Below are positions 31,256-42,955 of a stretch of 64,000 nucleotides of DNA, one piece after another. The notes beneath the pieces were generated by a model. That model did no database searches. It saw nothing but the letters and a program-made list of their open reading frames with translations, and was not told the DNA's origin. How positions within the stretch are numbered: the stretch's first letter is position 1; every line of letters starts with the position of its first letter. Both the position numbers and the translations under genes were made by a program. The DNA is from Ascarosepion bandense (Eukaryota; Mollusca; Cephalopoda; Sepiida; Sepiidae): NCBI GenBank assembly GCA_037127315.1, contig JBBBDQ010000231.1, positions 371,001-435,000 on the forward strand. The letters are read 5' to 3'.

Positions 31256-31476
31256 GAACCGGTGCTGGGTGATGTTCATAACCAGTGTTTGTTTACAGAT
31301 TTTCCATAATGTTTGCACATTGTTCAATGTAAATATTGTCCAACTCTATCGTGGCGATTTTTATATTCATTTGGGACAAGCACAGAACAGCCTGAGATTA
31401 GGTGGTCTATTATTTCTTGGTGTTTATCACAAAACCTGCATTTTGGATCCATATTATTATGCATAATATTTGTCTG
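31256..31476 (-). pseudogene. R2-type LINE fragment (CCHC finger region)
   Basis: Reverse complement of 2909-3136 with few differences. On the minus strand it spans the CCHC finger and part of the linker. It lacks both RT and endonuclease ends, so it is an internal scrap, flanked on the upstream side by a long (ATT)n run. Confidence 0.85.
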
Positions 31477-31479
31477 AAA

Positions 31480-31528
<49 letters not shown>
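31477..31528. repeat. (ATT)n microsatellite
   Basis: About 17 ATT triplets adjoining the R2-type fragment. Confidence 0.95.
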
Positions 31529-31529
<1 letters not shown>

Positions 31530-31667
31530 AAGAAAATGTTAAAGTAAAGAAATGTTACTTGTTAAATGATTGACTATGACTGTTAAGATGTACCTACTTA
31601 TTTATATGCTTCGTCTCGTGTAGTTCAACTTATAAATAACGTTAATTTATTTTCATACTTACTAAAA

Positions 31668-32012
31668 ATGATATTAAAAGCACAAGTACAAGAATTAAAA
31701 ATCTGGCATTGTATTCAAAATAAAAATAAGAAGATGCAAAAACGAAAGGCTTGCCGTGAAATATTGACACACGTTGATAAAAGCAAACAAGATAAAATAC
31801 GAAATGCATTGTGGGGCGGGGCATCAAAAATGGTACTGCGTTTTACAGATCAATGGACAGTGAAGTTTGTAGAAATAAGCTTTTTGCTGTGTTGTGTCGT
31901 AAAGGCGGGGAGTAAAAAAGCCTGGAAGATTGAGTTTTGCTGTGAATGTCCTTTTATTTTCTTTCCAGTTCAGTATTTGTGTAATTTTTTTTTTCGATTC
32001 GATTTTGATTAA
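31668..32012 (+). CDS. Hypothetical ORF, unknown
   Basis: 114 codons from an ATG; the first 65 residues are lysine-rich and protein-like (Q-V-Q-E-L-K-I-W-H-C, K-R-K-A-C-R-E-I-L), the rest hydrophobic with phenylalanine runs. No family recognised, no clear splice sites. Could be an element fragment. Confidence 0.2.
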   Translation: MILKAQVQELKIWHCIQNKNKKMQKRKACREILTHVDKSKQDKIRNALWGGASKMVLRFTDQWTVKFVEISFLLCCVVKAGSKKAWKIEFCCECPFIFFPVQYLCNFFFRFDFD

Positions 32013-32161
32013 CCGCCACGTCAAAACTGTCAAAATTTTTGTCCAGGACAGAAATTGGGAAAACGCACAGGGTACAAAAATACAGAATGATAAATAATAC
32101 GTAGATATTCATACAATTCACATCATATTCCTCTCCCTGTCTCTGTCACTCGTCGTGATTA

Positions 32162-32250
<89 letters not shown>
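32162..32250. repeat. (CA)n(TA)n compound microsatellite
   Basis: CA run of about 55 bp then AT run. Confidence 0.95.
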
Positions 32251-32252
<2 letters not shown>

Positions 32253-32285
32253 CTAACCACACACAGAGTATATATGTACGTACAG

Positions 32286-32312
32286 ATGGATGGATGGATG
32301 GATGGATGGATG
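32286..32312. repeat. (GATG)n microsatellite
   Basis: Six to seven GATG/GGAT units. Confidence 0.9.
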
Positions 32313-32584
32313 AGTGGTTATAAGCTTTATTTTCTGACATTGATACCGGGTTCGAGGCTTACCAAGGTAGCTTCTTGATGTTATCGGTTCGGAAACCATA
32401 CTAGGCATTGTGAGTAAAACTGAGTAGACGCAAGCCGTCGATGACTGTGCTAGCATGAAGTTACAAGACATCGTGACCGAGAAATTGAGAGTGTGGACCT
32501 TGTTCAGATTGTTGATCACTTTAGATCATGCTCTATTCGCTCAGTAAGCTTAGTGGGTGTTGAACAAACACAAATGTGTCGAAG

Positions 32585-33003
32585 TAGATGTCTATAACAG
32601 GAACTGGCTAGCCTCACAAGTCGACAAGCATCGCCAGATACTAATGGCCATACATTATAGACAATCAGATACTGCGGATGACGATTTACGTTCACACACC
32701 CTGATTGAGCACTCTGGGAGAATGGTAGATTTTGAAAAACAGTAGCTACTCTGGCATCTACACATCGTTCATTCAGCAATAAATTAGAACACTATAGTAG
32801 ATGTCTATAACAGGAACTGGCTAGCCTCACAAGTAGACAAGCATCGCCAGATACTAATGGCCAAACATTATAGACAATCAGATACTGCGGATGACTATTT
32901 ACGCTCACACACCCTGATTGAGCACTCTGGAAGAATGGTAGATTTTGAAAAACAGTAGCTACTCTGGCATCTACACATTGTTCATTCAGCAATAAATTAG
33001 AAC
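32585..33003. repeat. 213-bp tandem duplication
   Basis: 'tagatgtctataacagg' begins at 32585 and again at 32798; the two 213-bp units are almost identical through 'cagcaataaattagaacact'. The second half of each unit is the upstream block of SINE family B ('ctgattgagcactctgg'), so the duplication includes part of that element. Confidence 0.9.
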
Positions 33004-33187
33004 ACTCTCAGCTATTGGGCGTGTATAATGATAATATACAAAAAAGTCTGATTCCTTCGACCGAACTCCCGTAGCTTACAGGTAGAATCGCCGACTGGCG
33101 CCAATTCGGTCTGGTTTCAATCATGAGTAAAAAGCCATCGTCTGTCTAACCCTACTGATGAGCTGCGAAACAGATCTGTCAGAAGAT

Positions 33188-33190
<3 letters not shown>
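33000..33190 (+). mobile_element. tRNA-derived SINE (family B), well preserved
   Basis: 'gctattgggcgtgtataatg' then the tRNA-like part: A-box-like 'gtagcttacaggtagaatcg' and B-box-like 'ctggtttcaatcatgag', then 'ctactgatgagctg' and 'gaagatgact' running into (AT)n. Related to copies at 8.3 kb (plus) and 27.2 kb (minus). An AT tract at the 3' end is common to all three. Confidence 0.75.

Positions 33191-33270
<80 letters not shown>
33190..33270. repeat. (AT)n(GT)n microsatellite
   Basis: AT run to 33237, then GT run. Confidence 0.95.
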
Positions 33271-33271
<1 letters not shown>

Positions 33272-33850
33272 TGCGTGGGATAAATTCAATTAATCTATAA
33301 CGAAGTTGACCAATCCGTGTGTGTATATATATATTCACGATCCCATTAAACCCGTTATAACCAGCAATATATTTTCTGGGTGAGTATATATATATACAGG
33401 GTCAATTTATCGTTTTTTCATACATACAGGCCAAGGACACATATCACCCTGTCCCCGCAAATACAATGACGCTGGCCTCGATATTACACCGACACTAACA
33501 TTTTTAGTGCAATGAAGAAGTTGTATCCGTGATGGGGAAAAAGATACTACACATTTTATTTATTCGTCCCCTCTCGAGGTGACGGAATATAGCACGGGGC
33601 CAGTTTAAATAAAAGAGCCCAAGTTTGGACATCTGGGCTAAGACTTGATATTAACTGATCCCCACAACACATTTCATTTTGGTATCATCATTCCGCGAAC
33701 CCTTTCTCTTTGGTGCAATGAGGGAGGTGCTGCTGTATGGTTCAAATCCGTTCGTCCAGCCACCCCTCATTCATTTTTGGTGTTCGAATGAGGAAAAGTT
33801 TTCTTATCTCTTCTGAAAGGGTGCTGATAAAAGTATATGAACAATCTGTT
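33271..33850. other. Unassigned, balanced composition
   Basis: About 450 bp (33410-33845) less AT-rich than its flanks, with near-repeated words ('cctctcgaggtgacgg', 'atgagggaggtgctgc'). No gene recognised; may be an unclassified dispersed repeat. Confidence 0.35.
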
Positions 33851-34400
33851 GTAGATATTTTATAATATTTCACCTCTAGCAAGGGAACAAAGCCGCTAAC
33901 ACCAATAGTGTTACTGAGTGTAAAATATTATGATATAAACAATGATAAGAAGGGCGAGGAAAAATTAAGGAGCAGAATTAAGAAATTAATGGATAAAAAT
34001 TGGCATTAAATTTAATTTTTTGAAAATAAAACCTGAGAGGAAAGCAAGAAGAGAGGTCCCCAAGGGAGAAATGCGACAGAAGAAATTGTTAGCATAGAAC
34101 TTACGGTTATATCTAGACATTTTATCTTTAAATTGATTAGATGTTGCCATTAATCTGGTACTGTGTTTTAATTCCTAGAGACTATGTACTATAGAGTCTA
34201 GTTCATCAGAAAAGTTACCGGGAAAGTATTTATAGTAAATGCACATGGTAGCTATTTTTGGGTGGTAAGAATGTCAGTGAACTCGAGATGTCAGACCAAG
34301 ATAAGAGACTTTACAGATTCTTGTATCTTACCAAGGATCTCTAAATATATAGCAGTTGCACTAGAAATATAACCAGATTTTAATAGCTATGTAGATATAA
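33850..34400 (-). pseudogene. CR1/Jockey-like LINE 3' end, decayed
   Basis: Block order matches 28.33-28.9 kb in the same orientation: 'cacctctagcaaggg' (3' end), 'gaaagtatttatag' (Y-K-Y-F-H-G block), 'agactttacagattc' (R-R-V-C-N block). No open frame. Confidence 0.65.
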
Positions 34401-34439
34401 TATGAATATATGGAGAAATACTTTTGCTTCTACGTACCA

Positions 34440-35560
34440 TATCGCTTTGAGGTATGGGTGATCATGTCTCGCCACAACTTCCTATCAATTTATATTCTTC
34501 ATAACGGTTGCCTTGTGGCTATCTCTCCTAATCACTATTCTACCAACCATTTGCACATTCCCATTAAGTAGTTCATTCTCTGTTTTCTCCTGTCTTGTTT
34601 GGCTTCAATATGTCTTGTGGGTGTCAAGTTCTCCAATCTTTCTTTTCTCATTGTACGACCTATAATTTTCTTTTGTCTCTTTATGATTCTATTCATGAAG
34701 ACTTTTTTGTTTCCATTTTTCTTGAACCTTCACTTTACTCACGTGTTCATTCCATGGTATTCTCAGCATCCTTTCACATTTCTGCTGCCTCAAGGTTTTT
34801 CTTCATCTCAGATGAGATTGTCCAGCATTCACACTCATATAGAAAGACCCTTATTTTATAACAGTTCAGTGTTTTGTTTTTGTTTTTTATTTGATTGTAA
34901 TGAAATTTTTCTTTTTCTTAATATTTTGCTTAGCTTAGAAAGGCAACTTTCTTTAAACTACTGCGCCTTCGGATTTTGGTCTTACATTTTCTACCCTATG
35001 TTAAAATGCTTCGTGGGTATTTCTTCATTTTTTCTTTTTTTTTTTTTTGCCCTTGCCTGATTTTGGCATCTCCAGTTTGTAGTTCTCATCACGTACAGTT
35101 CCATTTGTTGAAAACCATACATACTTTTTACTTACAATTGAAGCTTATTCATTTCTTCTTTCATTTGTTTACTGTCTTCTGTTTGATTTCATGTAGATTC
35201 ATTTCTGTGTTTACTATAAACGTTGTGTTATCTGCATGTCGTTTGTTTCTGGCCGGAAATAATTCCTCTCAGAAGGTTTAATTCTCTCAGAACTGCTTCA
35301 TTATATAGGCTGAATAAGTCCGGTGAGAAGAAAAATCCTTATCTTACACTCTTTTCTATTTTTGTGTATTAAGTGAATGTATATTCTATCCGTTTACAGA
35401 CGGTAATCTCTTGGATTGCTCTAATATATTTTCCAGATAAATCAAGCTTACATACCAGTTAGAATAATTCTTTGTATCGTGCATTGTCAAACGGTTTTGA
35501 ATAATCTACTAAAAAAATATATCTCACATTGTAGCGTACAAGTCGAGTTTTCAAACCCCT
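34440..35560 (-). pseudogene. RTE-like LINE, RT and C-terminus, decayed
   Basis: Follows the 59.8-60.6 kb copy in order: 'ttctcagcatcctttc' (M-L-R-I block), 'gatgagattgtccagcattc' (S-E-Y-W-x-I block), a region encoding 'gttatctgcatg' (A-D-D site, decayed), and the motif A region, Y-S-K-P-F-D-N-A-R-Y-K-E-L (minus 35520-35459). No long open frame remains. Confidence 0.65.
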
Positions 35561-35564
35561 CAAA

Positions 35565-36405
35565 ATCTTTCCAAAATTAAGGACCGACTTAAATAGGGGA
35601 TATAAAATGCAAAATTTTACCACAGATTTGCAAACAGACAGCAAACCTGACAATTATTGTACGCCATATACCTTATCTCCAGCCGGCTGCCGCAAATATA
35701 CTCCACCAAAACTTAAGTCTGATAAACATATTTGGCATATTACCACAGACATTAATATAAAACAAGAGAAGTCAAAAACAGAAAATCTCCGTCAAGACAA
35801 TGCAGACATTATAGAGATGATTATTACAATGAGAAAAGCTGCAATGAATCGCTTTTATTTATTTATTTTCTTTTAGATAATAAATATTAAATTTGTATTA
35901 TAACTAATAATATTTTCGTGAAAAATATAGTGCTTTCAGAAAATGTAATGACATAAAACAATCTAAGAGAGGTAATTCAGTATGTGGCATGTGAGACATT
36001 CAAGAAAATATTAGTAAAAAAAAGGAAAAATAACCAAGAAACTTTACCGTATGTTGGATCTAACCAAAAATATAACCAGTTCGTGTCAGTTATGAGGTCA
36101 ATAATCCCTGAATGTTTCATTCGAATTCATCTAGCGTGCCTTGGCAATGGACAGACAAACAAACAAACAAACATACAAGAGCGACCGAATAAAATACCTC
36201 CGTTTGAAGGCGGCTGGAATAATTAAATAGAAACACTGATCCATTATTTTATTAATGCATCATGTCCAAAAGCTGATACACTAAATATAAACATCGACTG
36301 ACGCTTATGTTTTGGGGTTCAACCTATATATTAGACTTAAATTGGATGCAAATTTATATTCCAGATTGACTTGTAGGCTGTAATTTAAAAAGGCTATATA
36401 TCTCT
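35565..36405. other. Two hypothetical ORFs, otherwise unassigned
   Basis: Plus-strand ORFs at 35607-35876 (89 codons) and 35984-36226 (80 codons). Both are protein-like in places (K-L-K-S-D-K-H-I-W-H-I-T-T-D; N-Q-K-Y-N-Q-F-V-S-V-M-R), but I recognise no family and no splice sites. Confidence 0.25.
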
Positions 36406-36410
36406 TTAAG

Positions 36411-36704
36411 ATGTGCGTTGTGATGCAGTGGATATCGGCTCACAACGAGAAATCGAGGAGCAGTGTTCGAATTCCAGTTAAATTCATAGACATTCATTTA
36501 GGGGCAAATACCCTTGGGAAAGGTAGTAATCCGTCTCTCTCCTCTAGTTATGGGTTAAATAGACTGGGTTCTTGGTTGGCAACCAGTCTATCGCAGAAAG
36601 TAATGGCAACAAACTGCGGGATAATCTTCTGCCCAGTCAGTCATGTCTCTTTCGAGACATGATCGCCGAAGCGTGTATCACGTATGGAACTTAACTGACT
36701 GATA
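36411..36704 (+). mobile_element. tRNA-derived SINE (family A), full length
   Basis: A-box-like 'tgtgatgcagtgg', B-box-like 'gtgttcgaattccag', body 'taatccgtctctctcctct', 'ctatcgcagaaagtaatgg' and the 3' end 'gagacatgatcgccg...cttaactgactga'. Nearly full length. Confidence 0.9.
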
Positions 36705-36709
36705 CCTCC

Positions 36710-37095
36710 CTTTGCATTTATATTTCCCTTTCCGATATCATTCTGGGCAGAAATATTGTTTTGTGTTCCAGTATCTTTAATGAAACCGCACTGTTCATAT
36801 TCAGTTTTAAGTCCATGTCTGCGCGGTCCTAAATTCAGAACTCGGATGATCAGTTTCACTCCATGGCTTATTAGACTGCACTTGGCTTCGCAGGCAGTGT
36901 TACGAAAGTGTTACGAACGTGTTTTTATATTTGTCAATGCCGAAAAGATCTACAGCTGACAGCATCTCTCATGATTTCATCTGTTTCTGCTGCTTTCTTC
37001 ATGTTCAATTTTCCCATTGCATTATTTCAATTCATATTTCAATATGTCACGGTCCTTTCATATTTTTGTTCATTGCAGGTTTTCCTTTTTCTTTG
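36710..37095 (-). pseudogene. RTE-like LINE RT fingers, fragment
   Basis: The minus strand encodes the block with G-F-I-K-D-T-G-T-Q-N preceded by L-I-I-R-V-L-N, matching the fingers region of the copy at 60.6-60.8 kb (K-D-T-G-T-x-N). About 380 bp; truncated on both sides; abuts the SINE 3' end. Confidence 0.7.
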
Positions 37096-37525
37096 ATGTA
37101 TTTATTCCATCTTTAAAGTACAGGTTGAGAATACTTTGTCCGTAATCCTTGGGCCCGAAAGCGCTTCGGTTTTCATATTTTCTTTCGGGTTTTGGAATAA
37201 AACCTATTTAATATATATATAGAATCTATAAACTAGGGTAGTTCTGGAATGAAACCCAAGCATAAACAGGATATCTATCTATATTCTATCACAAAGCTTA
37301 TACATATATGCCAAAGGTAGTCTTATATGAATAACCTATACCCTGAAAATATTTTGATAGAAAATCTAATAAAGGTTGTGAACTTAGATACAGAAAATAA
37401 TGTGAGTTATAATATGCTCTCACAGATTTTTAGAGGTGACATCAAGATTCTACGTAAATATAATGTTTTATACTTTCTGAACATGTGCAAAAATACATGA
37501 TGAATACTTACAAATATCTATCTAA
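37096..37525. other. AT-rich, nothing recognised
   Basis: No ORF or repeat match. Confidence 0.35.
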
Positions 37526-38040
37526 TCTAAACTTATTTATAAAGGGAACTTTGTCTCTGTGTATGTGTCCGTATGTGTGTGCGTCCGTTACCTATAGACT
37601 CCGAAACGGCTGAACAGATTTTCTTGAAAATTTACACAGTTGTACTATAAGCGTCTGCGAGTGTTCTTAGCTAGGTTTTGTATCGAGGTACCCCCAATAA
37701 ATATCGAAAAACGATAATTGAAAAAATCGGGTTATAGAAAGGAGTGGTCCGATTTTAATCAAATTAGATACACTCATAGACAAAGACATAAGAAACCATA
37801 TTCAGAAGTTTTAAGGTTGCAGTTCTTACAATAGTGAAGAAAATTTGATATCGATACCAGGAAATGAAAATTTGACTTACATCCATTCATTTTTCTTTCA
37901 ATCTACGGTTTCGCTTTAACTTGGAAACCACTATTGCATTTTAGTTTTTCGTGCCAACATCCAAAGAGTCTGAGCTCCAGGACCATGGATTAGTTTTAAA
38001 GCTTTCATTACACCCGAGCAACGCCGGGCTATACTGCTAG
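37526..38040 (+). mobile_element. Helitron-like non-autonomous element, complete ends
   Basis: 515 bp with TC at the start preceded by A, and at the other end 'cccgagcaacgccggg' (hairpin with CCCG/CGGG stem), 8 bases, then CTAG followed by T. The reversed copies at 14.87-15.37 kb and, partly, 30.8 kb share most of its length. Helitrons insert between A and T, end CTRR after a hairpin, and carry no inverted repeats, which fits. It contains no Rep/helicase, so it is non-autonomous. Confidence 0.65.
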
Positions 38041-38194
38041 TATATATATAAATGCAGGACATTCCGATATTTTAGTTATTTGTTTACTGAGCATAAACGC
38101 TTGGTAATTAACCCACGAAAAAATGTGATGCTGTGACGATCGCTAAAAAATATCAAGCGCCAACCTAGGCTATGTAACTGGTTTTCATAAATTT

Positions 38195-38620
38195 TCTAAT
38201 TGCGACAAGTCATGTCAACACCTGAAAAACAACTGAATTTTGAAGGTGAAAGAAGATGGCAACTGTTGTTGCATTTAAACTTTTGGAGATTGTAGTGATT
38301 GGGAAAGCAAGTAAACAGAAGGGAGTTCCACAAACGGGAAGAGCGAGAAAAAGAAACTGTTAGAGTAGAAGTGATAGTTACATTCATTTATTTGTATGAT
38401 AAAAGTATTTGGGACTTGATGTCAGTCTAGTAGCCCGCGTAAGTTCATATAACAGTGACACATGGGAAAGAAGTTTGTTAGAGCAATTGCCATGAAAATA
38501 TTTGGAGAAAAAAAAATGGAAAACCACATCGCATCGGTGAGAAATTGACTGCACGCGGGCTGATAACTCAGGATCGATTACATTGCATGAAACATCTTGT
38601 TGATGAGCATGCATTTTTTC
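38195..38620 (-). pseudogene. CR1/Jockey-like LINE 3' end
   Basis: Minus-strand pieces: 38614-38384 with Q-D-V-S-C-N-V-I-D, then K-Y-F-H-G; and 38387-38196 with S-R-L-W-N-S-L and F-P-N-H-Y-N-L-Q-K-F-K, the usual C-terminal end. One frame break between them. Confidence 0.8.
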
Positions 38621-38744
38621 TGTTAATTCCTCTAATTCCTTGTTGTATACCTGACTTATCTGTGAAGCTCATTCTTTCTAATTTTCTAATATGTATATCA
38701 ATCAATTAATTGTTATCTGTGACACGCGTTTGACCACTCAATGT

Positions 38745-38973
38745 CTCGACATGCTTGATTGAGCAGAAGATTGCTCTTACTTTCTAAGACTATAGAACCC
38801 AATCTGTCCGGCTATTTAACTCATAACTGGAGGGAGAAGAAATAATATAATGCCTTTCCAAACTGTATTTGGGCGTACATGAATGCAACAAACTCAACTG
38901 GAATTTGATCTCGGCTCTCATTTCTCGTTCCGAGCCGATATCCACTCCACCACAACGGACATTCAATGTGTAT
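38745..38973 (-). mobile_element. tRNA-derived SINE (family A)
   Basis: Reverse complement of the family: on the minus strand, the head with 'gtggtggagtggatatcgg', the B-box region 'gagatcaaattccag', the central 'ccagttatgagttaaatag', then decay before the 3' end. Confidence 0.85.
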
Positions 38974-38974
38974 A

Positions 38975-39685
38975 AAGTGTTGTTATTTTATGGATACCCG
39001 TAATGTTCATATAGTCTTTTTTTACCATAATCCCGTGCTAATAAATGGGACTCTGATTAGAAGAGAAACGTATTGACTAAGAAGATGCATTGAAAGTTTA
39101 CTGATTTCATAATTTTCTATAGTCAAGCATACCTGTCTCAATGTCACCGATCATTGCAAAAGCGATGGGGCCAGATAATGGTGTACCATATAACTGAGAA
39201 GAATAAAGCAAAAAATAAAATACCTACTCGGAATTGACTAAATTGTAAATCAAGCCGAAAATTAATTGTTTCAATACAAAAATAATAAAAAAAGCATTTT
39301 GGTCGTAATATATTTTAATTGTTGTAATTGAGAACAAAAAATGAGTAGGCACAGTTTCAGCTCTTTTTTAAACACGGAATAAAGTGGTGACCATCTAGTT
39401 ATATGTGATAAAAGAAAGCAGCAGTAGTATAACTACTGTAGGTAGAAAAGTGACAAGTCTAAACTGTGCTGTCGTTATTATTATTATTATGGACACAAAA
39501 AACCAAGTTGTTATAGATATTTATTTGCTCTTCCTTAAACTTCAACACTCTTTAGTTACACACAAATTTGTCTCTCATTTAGACGCACGCCTCCCATAAT
39601 GAAACGCGTTAACTGAACAACTTTTCCGCTTTGTTTTCAATCATCTTCACTTTTGTCTGGATGTTTTCAAGATCTTAAATACATT
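38975..39685. other. No recognisable feature
   Basis: AT-rich; one 64-codon ORF (39405-39599) without signature. Confidence 0.35.
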
Positions 39686-39686
39686 C

Positions 39687-39689
<3 letters not shown>

Positions 39690-39733
<44 letters not shown>
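39690..39733. repeat. (AT)n microsatellite
   Basis: 44-bp AT run. Confidence 0.95.
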
Positions 39734-39737
<4 letters not shown>

Positions 39738-41640
39738 AAGAATCTCAAGCTAGCCAAAACTATATATATATTAAATTTAAACCAGTTATCCTTACGTTAT
39801 ATTTTTGGCTTGTTCTTGTGGGATAGTATTTACGACATCTCCAGTTGTATATCATGGGCAGTGTCGGGCGCGTGGACTTAAATCAGCTATTGTGGCTTAT
39901 ATTTACACTAATAACGAATTGAAATCGATAATGTATTTTCTTTAATCATATCGCTCACAGACACACCCCTCAAATAGAAAAGACGGAAATTCAAATCAGG
40001 CTGAATACTAAATTTTTTACTATTTTTTGTGATGTCGGATTTTAAAATGGCATGTTTGCTGTGATAATATAAACAAGACCAAAATAAAAATAGACTATTT
40101 TTTATATTTTACTTCATTATATTTTCTTTTGGTGTTGTTTATATGATGTCAAAGAAAAATTAGCTCAAAGAAAAATATTAAAATTTAATATTTATCTTAT
40201 TTCATCGAAAAAAAATTAGGACAAATAAATAATGGGAGGTCTAAATATAATGTACAAAAATTTGTTAATGCACTTAATTCGGGATATTATACAAAAGAAA
40301 ATTCAGATCAAAATTCAGCTACTGTGGAGGATTACGAAATTGTGTATCTATATATTACCTCTTCTATTTCGTGTATTCACGTTTCCTACTGAATTCTACA
40401 TCTCAACTCGCTGACACGGGGAAAGATATTTGATGTTTTAATCTAAACACCTTTCGGCTGAAAATGCAATCAGCTTAACTGATGACAGCTTACCTGATTT
40501 ATTGCAGTGTTAACATAATCCCGTTATTAATTCTTGCAGTTTCTAACCAATTTCTGACGAAATTTCATCATGGAGGATTTGGTATCATTTTCCTGTAAAA
40601 TCACATTAAAATCCAAACCTCAGGGGGGAACCAATATATACAACCCCTTGGTAAAGATGTTAGGAAAAATGGTTGGTATAGATGTTAGGAAAAATTAACT
40701 ACTTCCTTTCTCTGTGCTTTATCTTTACCACGGCCATATTTGACAAAAACGGAGTAAAGCAGTCATATTTTGGCTGTAGTTATTCAGAAGTCATTTCCCT
40801 GTCCCTCGTAACTCTGTTACTATTTCCATGAAAATGTTCAGACTAAATACATTTGCCAATTCCCTCCCCCATCTAAGACCAACCAGGTACGTAAACCCAG
40901 GCGAACCATCCCCATTACCTTTTTATTTCTCTAGTAAGTTCTGCTCAGATAGCGTCTTTCCAAAAACCCTTGCTCTTTGTAACAGAATCCAAGAAGGATA
41001 AGTTGCCGACCGCTATAATCTTACCCTCTTCAAGTCGAGGGTTAGTTATACTTCTCATGTATCTGCATAAACAGTATCTTTTGCTCTTGGTGTTTATAAG
41101 ACACTTCCCTTCGAGGTTAGTTGGGGCACAAGGCCGAATTTTAATGTGGGATCTCCGAACTTGTAAGCTTGAACAAAAATTTCCTGTAGACCTTGCATAA
41201 AGCAGGCTAACACTCCGGTCTGTTTATGCGACATTGTCTCTTTTTTCCAGATGCATCAGTGCCGGTCTATCGCTACTCTATCTCTGTTTCCATGAGAATT
41301 ATTCAGATGACCTCTCTTCGTAATCTTATCCAGTTCAGATCCTTACATCTAAGTTACCCCCATGTTACCTCAAAAGAGTCGTATCAACCTCACTTTCCCG
41401 AGTTCCAAATTTGAGTAACAATTCCATTTAATTTTTCTTTTACATGAACTGTTAGTTTGTGCATTGGCTAGCCCATTGCTTCGTGAATTTGGTGGCAAAA
41501 TCAGTCAGTGTTCAGTCCCTGTACTGTGTCGTATGGATTCAGTGTCAAAAAAGGGAGAAATTACTGAGTACTACTAAATAAGAACATGACGAGTTATCTC
41601 CCCTAGATATGGACAGCGGACCGAGAACAATCTAACATCG
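39734..41640. other. Largely featureless stretch
   Basis: Almost 2 kb without a convincing element. Around 40960-41210 a plus-strand stretch reads R-Y-N-L-T-L-F-K-S-R-V, which resembles the C-terminal ends of LINE proteins, but the rest does not support it. Confidence 0.35.
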
Positions 41641-41649
41641 TAGATTATA

Positions 41650-42055
41650 TAAATAGTTCAGTTAGAATTTCCATGTAGGTTACTGTTGGAAATTTTCTTC
41701 TCCAATTTGTTGTGGCTAATCTTACCGCAAATATTCGTCGCCAATTTGTTGTGGAGTTGTTGTGGCGAAATTTCGCCGCCAAGTTGTAGTGGCCGGTTGG
41801 GCCGGGAGTAAGACACGAAGCACAGTGGTTAGGCCCAAAAGAGTTTATTAGTATAACACGAACATATGTACAAAATAAGTGTTAATAATCAGTAAATAGA
41901 AATAAGTAAGTCCGAACGGTACAGTTACGCTGCTTATTGCCTGACTAGTATCTGGCTTTAACTGCGTACTAGCTACGTTCTTAACTGCCTTTAGGAAGTC
42001 ATATATAGTAAGAGGAAGAGCCTATTTCTCTTAGAAAAGCGCCATAGCAGTTATC
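41650..42055 (-). mobile_element. LTR-like sequence with leader (LTR family L1)
   Basis: On the minus strand: TATA-like 'ctatatatgac', then a block shared with 45.7 kb ('actagtcaggcaataag', 'ttcggacttacttatt'), a poly(A) signal AATAAA in 'ctaataaactc', a terminal part 'cgtgtcttactcccggc', then a leader-like 'aacaaattggcgacgaat'. Promoter, polyadenylation site and downstream leader in order is the LTR layout. No adjoining pol gene; it appears to be a solo LTR or remnant. Confidence 0.6.
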
Positions 42056-42059
42056 CATA

Positions 42060-42950
42060 TTGATATCCGCCTGATGAAGGCGCAATGATTGAAACTTAGT
42101 GATAAAATCAACACAAATGAAGTTTGTAAATATTAAATGTTTTATGTATTTTTTGTTTTTTTATTCTTCCTGTACAAACTTTATTTTTCTGAAGATTTAA
42201 TTAAATTTTATCCCGTTTTGGACGCATGAAGATCAAGAGAACCAAAATACCTTTTCAACACTTTCTTCTATTTGCTTACAAATTGCGAAAAATACTCGTT
42301 TCCCCCCACCTACGTCGCAAGGTTTATTAAAAATTATGCCCAAAAGATTGTTTTGGAAGTTCTACCTCGTCCACTGAATTTAGCGCCTTCCTATGGCTTT
42401 CAGTCGTTTTCAGCCTGCGAGGCATTCCGTCCAACAACAAAATAAAAAGAGTTGAAAACGTGACTTCATAAATTCTTCCAGTCACAGCGCCCCCCCCCAT
42501 TGTTATAACAATAAAGACTAGCTTATTAATCCAAATATAAACAATATAAACATTTATAATTCCTTCTCTTATCAATTAAGACAGAAAGCATGTAATGCGC
42601 CGGCGTGTCGAATCTAAGATCACATGAAAAATTACATAAACCTAAATAGATGCAGGTCAGTTTTCCGATTCTCACAAATGTGTAGACACCATATGGAATA
42701 CCAAACCACAGCCTCGCAAGGTTAAGCATCGCTGTTGTGCTTTTAGTACCAGGTAAGTTTTACGTGATGCAGATACTAGCCTCAATTCCAACCGGTTTTG
42801 AATTCAGTTTTCTGCTTCCTTGACTGATTTCCAGCCGTGTAAAGTTTTCGAGGTTTTTTAACTCATAACTCGATTAGGGAGAAGATATGAATTTATACTG
42901 TTGATATTTTTACAAATGTTGTATTTTGTTAATTTTTTTCTTACTGATTT
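42060..42950. other. No recognisable feature
   Basis: AT-rich; short minus-strand ORFs at 42327-42575 and 42526-42729 lack signatures. A C9 run occurs at about 42490. Confidence 0.35.
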
Positions 42951-42955
42951 TCGCC

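Noticed and set aside
40960..41210. LINE C-terminal fragment
   Set aside because: One block (R-Y-N-L-T-L-F-K-S-R-V) resembles LINE ends but flanking blocks and a 3' end are missing; kept only as a remark.
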